From Meandrina meandrites (lineage: Eukaryota; Cnidaria; Anthozoa; Scleractinia; Meandrinidae): a stretch of 64,000 bases of DNA. Below, piece by piece: positions 58,240 to 64,000 of this stretch. The notes beneath the pieces were generated by a model. It did not search any database. It was not told where the DNA came from and saw only the letters and a program-made list of their open reading frames with translations. Positions within the stretch are counted from its first letter, which is position 1. Each line of letters starts with the position of its first letter. The stretch lies in assembly GCA_963693305.1 (NCBI GenBank), contig OY855906.1:16314661-16378660 (forward strand), read 5' to 3'. Both the position numbers and the translations under genes were made by a program.

Positions 58240-58545
58240 CCCAATAAAAAGGCTACCTAAACGATCTGTAGGCTAACCGAAGTGCTTTTTTGGCTAACCG
58301 GAGTGTTGCTAGGCTAACCAATATGTTATTTAACACAAAATGGCTCGCTTGCCGAAATGGCAAAAATCGCACGCTAACCGAAATGGCTCGCTTGCCTCGC
58401 ATGACTCGCAAGCCATGTGAACCGGGCAAGCAAGAAATCCCTTATCCCAATATAAAAGCTAACCGCAAGCTACCTTAGAGCTAACTGTAGGCTAACCGAA
58501 GTGCTATTTAGGCTAACCGGAGTGCTATTTAGGCTAAGGTGTGGA
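58240..58545. repeat. Degenerate tandem repeat, AGGCTAACCGAAGTGCTATTT units
   Basis: At least ten imperfect copies of a unit with core GGCTAACCG, spaced about 20-35 bases apart, spread through the stretch and densest at both ends. Confidence 0.8.
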
Positions 58546-60282
58546 CACCTTTCTTTATACAAAGAATAGATATCGTTCCAGAGTTTGATTTTTTCTCTTT
58601 GTGAAACTCCCCACAGCTTTTTATATTTTGGCGCCTACGCTTCAAGAACTTCGTGCGTTTCTTCCTCAGTCCAGTCAGCAGACTTAACGCGAGGTTTTTT
58701 CGTTTTTGTGTTTGCCGTAGCAAGTACTTCGACATCACTTGGAACTGAAGACTGAGGCGATGGCGTGCTTCTCGCCAGTAGTAGTAGCTGGACGATAAAA
58801 TATGGCGCTTGTTGATGGAAATGGACAATGTTGACCGCCATTCATTGGCTGATCTGGATTTGCTACTCTTGCAAACCGTCGACTTGTTTAATAACTTATC
58901 GCTAAAGGAACAAAATGCGTGATTTGTGATTGTGTGAATTTTCTTTTTACAGAAAGAAATGTACGTGTCGTACAAGTCTTGCGTGTTCTGATACCTCATC
59001 GAAAACGCATTTGATTGACATTTAATTTCCTGAAATTATTTTGATAGTGCGTATTAAAGTAGCGTGGCATCCGACAAACGATACAAGGTCAAACGGTCTC
59101 AGTTAGTCCTTCAGTTGTTTACATCTTTTAAAAGAAATTTCTGTCTACCGAATCTAATAGAACTCGTCAAATATAATTTATCTCTTTCGTTTATACTTTG
59201 TATTACTCCTTTCTAACTGCCGGGGAGTAGTTTGCTTTGTGTTCTACGCGGCGATAACTTGATTTCTGTTCGCATGTGAAAAGTAGCCGGGCAGTGGCTT
59301 TGCCGTGGACATGGCACCTAACTATTTTATTAACTTTTATTTTAAAAAAACCTTCCTTTCCAAATAGACCCATGCGTTTTATGATTTTACTTCCAATCAT
59401 TGCGAAATGTTAGATTCTTAGTCAACTTTTATTCTAGAAGTGAAAAAAAAACATACAGACCACGAAACTAGCCCTCTGATTATAGATTTTGATAATCGAG
59501 AAATGTTTATCAGCACACTGAGATAAAATCAGTCAGCTGCGTTAGTAAACGAAACGCGAGAATAAATATAGACATCCCTTAAACGTTTCTTTTTCCTTTC
59601 GCGTGACAGTCAGAACGTTTCTCAAATGTTTCTTTTTCCTCTCACGTGACAAGAAATCCGCCATGGATCCTGAACGCGTGATCGCTTCGATTGTAGCTCT
59701 TCTTTTCCTGATTATTGCGCTTAGAAAAGTTCAGAGATTTTTTTCGAGTTGAGGATTGCGGTCGCGATGCGAGAATCGTTACCGAAAGGTTTTTCGTGAC
59801 TGCATAAAATGTAATTAACATGATAAGAGTTGACTGGAACAAATTACTTGATCTGTGTAGCAGTGTAGGGTTTCAAGTACGGAATAGCTATAGCTTAGTG
59901 TCAAGTGTAGTGTGTCAAACTTATACTTACACATCGTCCTTTTACCGTGGTAAATGGGCTCTTTACCTCGGAAAACTCACAAATCGTGTGTGACCAACAT
60001 TTCCCAAGGTAAATTTATCGCGGTGTATTTCCATGGATACATCAAAAAGAACAAAAGAATCGCCCATGCAAGTTACCGAGGTAAATAGGTAGGTTTTTCA
60101 AGTACCCCAAGATAAAATGACCGATCGCGAGGCAAACCTCAAAGATAAGCAAATAAAATAAACAGAGAAATTTGAAATTAAATATGGTTTAGATTTCCGG
60201 AGGTCAACTTTGCGTGTTCAAGGCAGCAAAAGCGTGGTCTTTCTTAGAATCATGGCTGGATGGCTTGCTGATTTGTAAGTAA
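58546..60282. other. No supported gene
   Basis: Frames on the - strand at 58,529-58,999 (156 codons) show no family features. Duplicated CGTTTCTTTTTCCTYTCRCGTGAC units lie at about 59,583-59,650. TTTACCGAGGTAAA-like repeats occur around 59,940-60,110. Confidence 0.45.
59663..59752 (+). CDS. Small ORF with one hydrophobic segment (29 aa), doubtful
   Basis: An ATG in good context (CCGCCATGG) opens MDPERVIASIVALLFLIIAL, a likely single membrane helix, then RKVQRFFSS and a stop. I do not recognise it. It could be a micropeptide, a first exon or chance; no splice partner was found. Confidence 0.15.
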   Translation: MDPERVIASIVALLFLIIALRKVQRFFSS

Positions 60283-62012
60283 TATATAGATTTAGGCAGG
60301 CCTAAAAGCGGAGCTCCCATTTATTAATTTTAATACTAAATAAGTAGCAACACTATATTTCTAAGCTTATACAGTGGCCCATATAGGTACAAAATAAATT
60401 TTAATCGCTCATGGTTAAAAACCTCTCATGGTTTTGTTGACCAAAGCGACGTCAATATATTTCGTGGTCCTGTCTGAATTTTCTTTCCTGTGACAGGTTC
60501 TAAAATTGAAATTGACGAGTGCATTTTATTGGGTTCCTCACGTACGCACGTCGCGCAAAACAAATCTTAGTTAAACTTTTTATAACGTTTTCTGTACACT
60601 AATTAATACACCTCCAGGACCTCTATGAGTTTTTCAACGTAAAAAGAATCTTGACCTTGTTTTGATTTACTACAAAACTGTCAGGGTAAGAAAATCAACT
60701 CAAGGCAAAACCAAAATACAGAAAAACAAAGTAAACTCGCTGCTAAACACAGTAAACAAAATGAACTCACGCCACGGCAAACTGAGAAAATTGCGGCGGC
60801 AAAACAAACTCTGAAAATTGATGGTGCTGGTTATGTAAGTCATTTTCAAGCATTTCTTGTGTAAGAATTGTGGCAGTTTGTGATTCGGGAAGTGGTGCAC
60901 GCTAACTAAGAATGAGCTTACAATGTTGTTTTGACTGTTTGAACCATCTTCTTTTCGTTGCAGTTTAGTGGAATGATTTACTAATTCTGTTTTATCGTAC
61001 TAAGTACCGAAAAGAATTTTATGTAGAGAACTGAATGAATTTTCTTCATTTCTGGTAAGTATAAATATGCGGTAGGTTAAGTCTGAACTCATCCTGCCAA
61101 GCACAGGTAACTCACAACGAAACCGGCGAAATATTCGTTTACGCATCGAAGATATTCAACACACTCACTGATAAGCAGGGACAAGAGAAACAAAACAAAT
61201 GCAAGCGAGCCGAAATTGTGATTTTGATCCGTGAAGCTAAATAATTTGTTTTCAAAATCCAATAGTGAACATCACTAGTCTAAACGAAAAATTTTAATAA
61301 AAAATGTCTGTATAAAATGTACAAACACCTACAAACACGAACAGGTTTGATAAATATTTACGGGAAGATCTGAAAAGCGGCACAGCTTCAAATTTGTTCA
61401 TAAATGAAGTAAATTCTCTCAATATAAAATTAGGCTTATGCTTAGTGCATACATTTACATTTGTTACCTCATTATTGAAGAAGGCTTGTATATTCTGCAC
61501 GGCAAAGCTTTCAAACCAGCCCAATAATATCAGAGACGAACACGGCAATTTCGTTGTAAGTTTTCTCCAACACCACCGACATATACATTATATGAATTAT
61601 CAACGAAGATCTTATGTCTCTCTTTCCATCGGTGTAGCCTCTAACAGTCTTTTATCCTTCACTTCAGTGAATTTGATCGACTTTGAGTTCACTTTTATTT
61701 GAGCTCAATTCAGTGATTTTCAGCCTTGCTCAGCCGCAGGTCGAACCCTGGACATCGCTCTTTTGACTTATAGTCCGACATCATGTTCAAGTCCGCAATT
61801 ACTTCGGATCTTCCCGTTACAAGGTTGTCCTAAATGATTTGGAATAGGTTTCCATGATGTAGATGGGTAAATAGAGCGAGAAATATCCACAAAGATCTAT
61901 GTTCTTCAGCAGCTTTCTTCGCGTGTTTCATTCAGTGAACAGCGTGCCAAAGAGTTTGGCGCCCTTTCATGAAATGGCTTCGTTTAAGTTGATGTGAAAT
62001 GTCCAGATCATT
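60283..62012 (-). repeat. 1.75 kb dispersed repeat, copy 2
   Basis: Inverted copy of 8,756-10,520. It starts TATATAGATTTAGGCAGGCC and ends TGAAATGTCCAGATC. Shared blocks include the CTCACGCCACGGCAAACTGA region. The two copies differ by scattered changes, more than the palindrome arms do. Confidence 0.75.
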
Positions 62013-62334
62013 TTTTTTTGATGCGAGAAAAAATCTCTGAAGTGATGGGATGAAAAATAATAACGAAGAAATATTTTCTGCTGCTCACCTTCTTCACAAG
62101 TTTTTATTCCCACGGTTGAGCAACTGCCAAAGATTTTGTCGCTTTTTCACGCAATCGATTCGTGTAGGCGAAATGAAATATCCCTAGTCGATTTTCAACA
62201 TGGTTTTATAAAAGTGTGCACTGTCCTACAAACTTCTACGATAGGTAACTTTCAACGAAAGGTGGATGGTCAATATCACACACGTAAGATGCCCAGGTGA
62301 AGCTTTTTCTGGGGTATGGCCGCCATTTTGGGCG

Positions 62335-62366
62335 ACGTCGTCGTCGTCGTCGTCGTCGTCGTCGCT
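62335..62366. repeat. (GTC)n microsatellite
   Basis: About ten GTC units; the poly-Val frame across it is an artefact. Confidence 0.95.
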
Positions 62367-62751
62367 AGGCGCACGCGCCCGCGAGCCATGCCGCTAGCCA
62401 CGATGACCATGAAAACTCAAACGCATGGTTTTCTCAATTTCTATCCTCGCACGGTAGTTATGGGGCTCCGCTCTGCGGCCCTTCGGGCCGCTGAAGAGCT
62501 CCGCTATAAGCTACTTTTTTTGGAAATTTGGCTTTTAAATACAACACAAGTCAAGGAAGATCTATAGTGCATTTTCTTATATGTATTTCGATTTAATCTC
62601 TAGGCCTAGAAACATCCAACAAGGAGATTTATAAAAACGGAGTCTTCGCCTTCTAATTCTTCGGTGTCTGAAACACTGACATAACAAAGCAATAGAGGAC
62701 TGTCGAAACAGTATAAATAATAAAAGCGAGATGATGCTAGCAAGCACCCTC

Positions 62752-62857
62752 GTAGCCTGCGTAGCTTGCGGGATTAGCGGGCACGAGTGAATTTTTCTAA
62801 AAAAAACCCGGGTAAAAAGCACTCGCTCGCGAAATCCCGCCAGCTACGCAGGCTAGC
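62752..62857. repeat. Hairpin with GCCTGCGTAGC ends
   Basis: GTAGCCTGCGTAGCTTGCGG faces CCGCCAGCTACGCAGGCTA. The GCCTGCGTAGC motif also ends the element at 6,988-8,279, so the two may be related. Confidence 0.75.
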
Positions 62858-64000
62858 GCCCTCGAATTATCCATTTTCGCATTTCGCGCCGAAAACAGTA
62901 TGAAAGATTAATGACCTTGGTAAAGTATTAAGTCTGTGACGGCAAACCCCCCGGTAACGTATTCCCGCCGTGAGTTTACCTTGGTGTAATTTACCTTGGG
63001 AATGCTAGTTCGTTACAAACATTCCGGTATTTCCATTTTCAGCGTTTTCGTCGCAAGAAACATGTACTCTATTTTCTGACATTGTTCTTGGATCGTAGAA
63101 AGCGGGCAATAAATCACAAAAGAAATTGAAAACAGCGCAATTTAACGGTCGGCGCAAGAAGGTGGGGGACGAGTGCTTCGAGTAACGCTCAATTCCTCTT
63201 GCGTTCATTTGCGTCAAAAATAGAGAGGACGTTCTTTTTTGGTAAAAAAACATAAATAATATTTTGTTCTGTCATTTTGTTTTCCCGCCTGTTTTGTAAT
63301 TTTGTCTTCCCGCTTGTTTTGTCATTTTGTTTCCCGAGTGTTTTATCATTTCGTTTTCCCGCATGTTCGCCATTTTTATTTCTCGCATATGAAAAAAAGA
63401 AGACTTAAAATTATCCCAGCAAAATTTTCCCCGGTCTCTGCTTTCCCCATCCCCGGAAATGGTAAATCTTCTAAAAACACCTTTCTTTTTAGGGGCGCGA
63501 AAGTTGCAAGCGTAGATAACATACAAGCTTTTTACAGCCTAGAGAAACATTTCCTGTTATAATAGCTTTTTGGTAAAGTATATTTTAGCCTCTTTTTGTA
63601 TTAGCATTCTAATAAGGAGTACTATTTTTAATCTTAAATTTTAGTGTGATGTAAGTTTTAGATGCAGCGCACCTATAGATACCACAAGGCAATCTTCCAC
63701 CTGAATGACCCACCCTGTTTAAATAAAGTTTCATATACTTACTGTCGTAATGATTCAGTATACTCACCCGGTAATGAGCTAAAAGTGAGAAACGATACTG
63801 ATAAGAAACAATACTGAACGACTGCTGTGACCGTTTTTGGGTGTCCTCAGTCACCAAACAGTTTCATTCTGATGTCGAATGCACGCTTGTCTGACTAGAG
63901 ACAAGAGATGTAGTCTCCCAGTGAATGTTGTGTAACCCCTTTTGAATGGTAGCTGTCAGCAGTCTGTAAGTGTTCTTCACCAAACACTTTCATTCTAATA
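62858..64000. other. No supported gene; minisatellite at 63,278-63,375
   Basis: Units like TTTTGTCATTTTGTTTCCCG (four to five copies) lie at 63,278-63,375. No exon with splice support was found up to the window end. Confidence 0.5.

Noticed and set aside
58529..58999. 156-codon frame on the - strand
   Set aside because: Basic, low-information sequence without family motifs, splice context or conservation evidence.
62316..62567. Frame with poly-Val start
   Set aside because: Created by a (GTC)n microsatellite; the rest has no protein features.

Overview
The window looks like nuclear DNA of a cnidarian, most likely a stony coral. The host genes have metazoan introns with GT/AG borders. The DNA between them is AT-rich and packed with fold-back MITEs, tRNA-derived SINEs, 5'-truncated LINEs and microsatellites of kinds I associate with coral genomes. 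The coral assignment is an inference from recall; no database was searched.

Layout. 0-16 kb: mostly repeats (fold-back elements at 0.3, 5.9, 7-8.3, 13.2 and 15.4-16.3 kb, and a 1.75 kb dispersed repeat at 8.8-10.5 kb), plus one candidate three-exon small-protein gene (2.5-3.9 kb, 91 aa, no family recognised). 17-21.5 kb: a cationic amino acid transporter gene of the SLC7/CAT family (copy A, + strand), whose introns hold several transposons. 23.8-26.1 kb: a 5'-truncated LINE with a visible 15-bp target-site duplication.

26.2-54.8 kb: a large imperfect palindrome. The left arm (26,219-37,446) and right arm (42,671-54,778) are inverted copies around a 5.2 kb spacer. Each arm carries a complete, open SLC7/CAT gene (copy B, + strand; copy B', - strand) and the first coding exon of an ABCC4/MRP4-like ABC transporter. 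The spacer carries the next two ABCC exons on the - strand (rest of TMD1, then NBD1, with one apparent 1-nt frameshift). Just outside the right arm, on the + strand, lies the 3' end of an NBD2 exon, cut exactly at the palindrome edge. So one ABCC locus (or two) has been broken and rearranged here, while the amino acid transporter was duplicated intact. Transposons present in only one arm (an 809-bp TTAA element on the right, an 821-bp Harbinger-like MITE on the left) show that the arms are not one sequence read twice.

55-64 kb: no host gene that I can support. It holds microsatellites, a MITE made of CAACTTTT-rich repeats, a LINE 3' fragment, minisatellites, and an inverted copy of the 8.8-10.5 kb repeat.

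How the genes relate: CAT proteins move cationic amino acids across membranes and ABCC4-type proteins export organic anions and cyclic nucleotides. The window is therefore a transporter cluster shaped by inverted duplication. All coordinates of spliced genes are my own splice-site readings; no transcript evidence was available.
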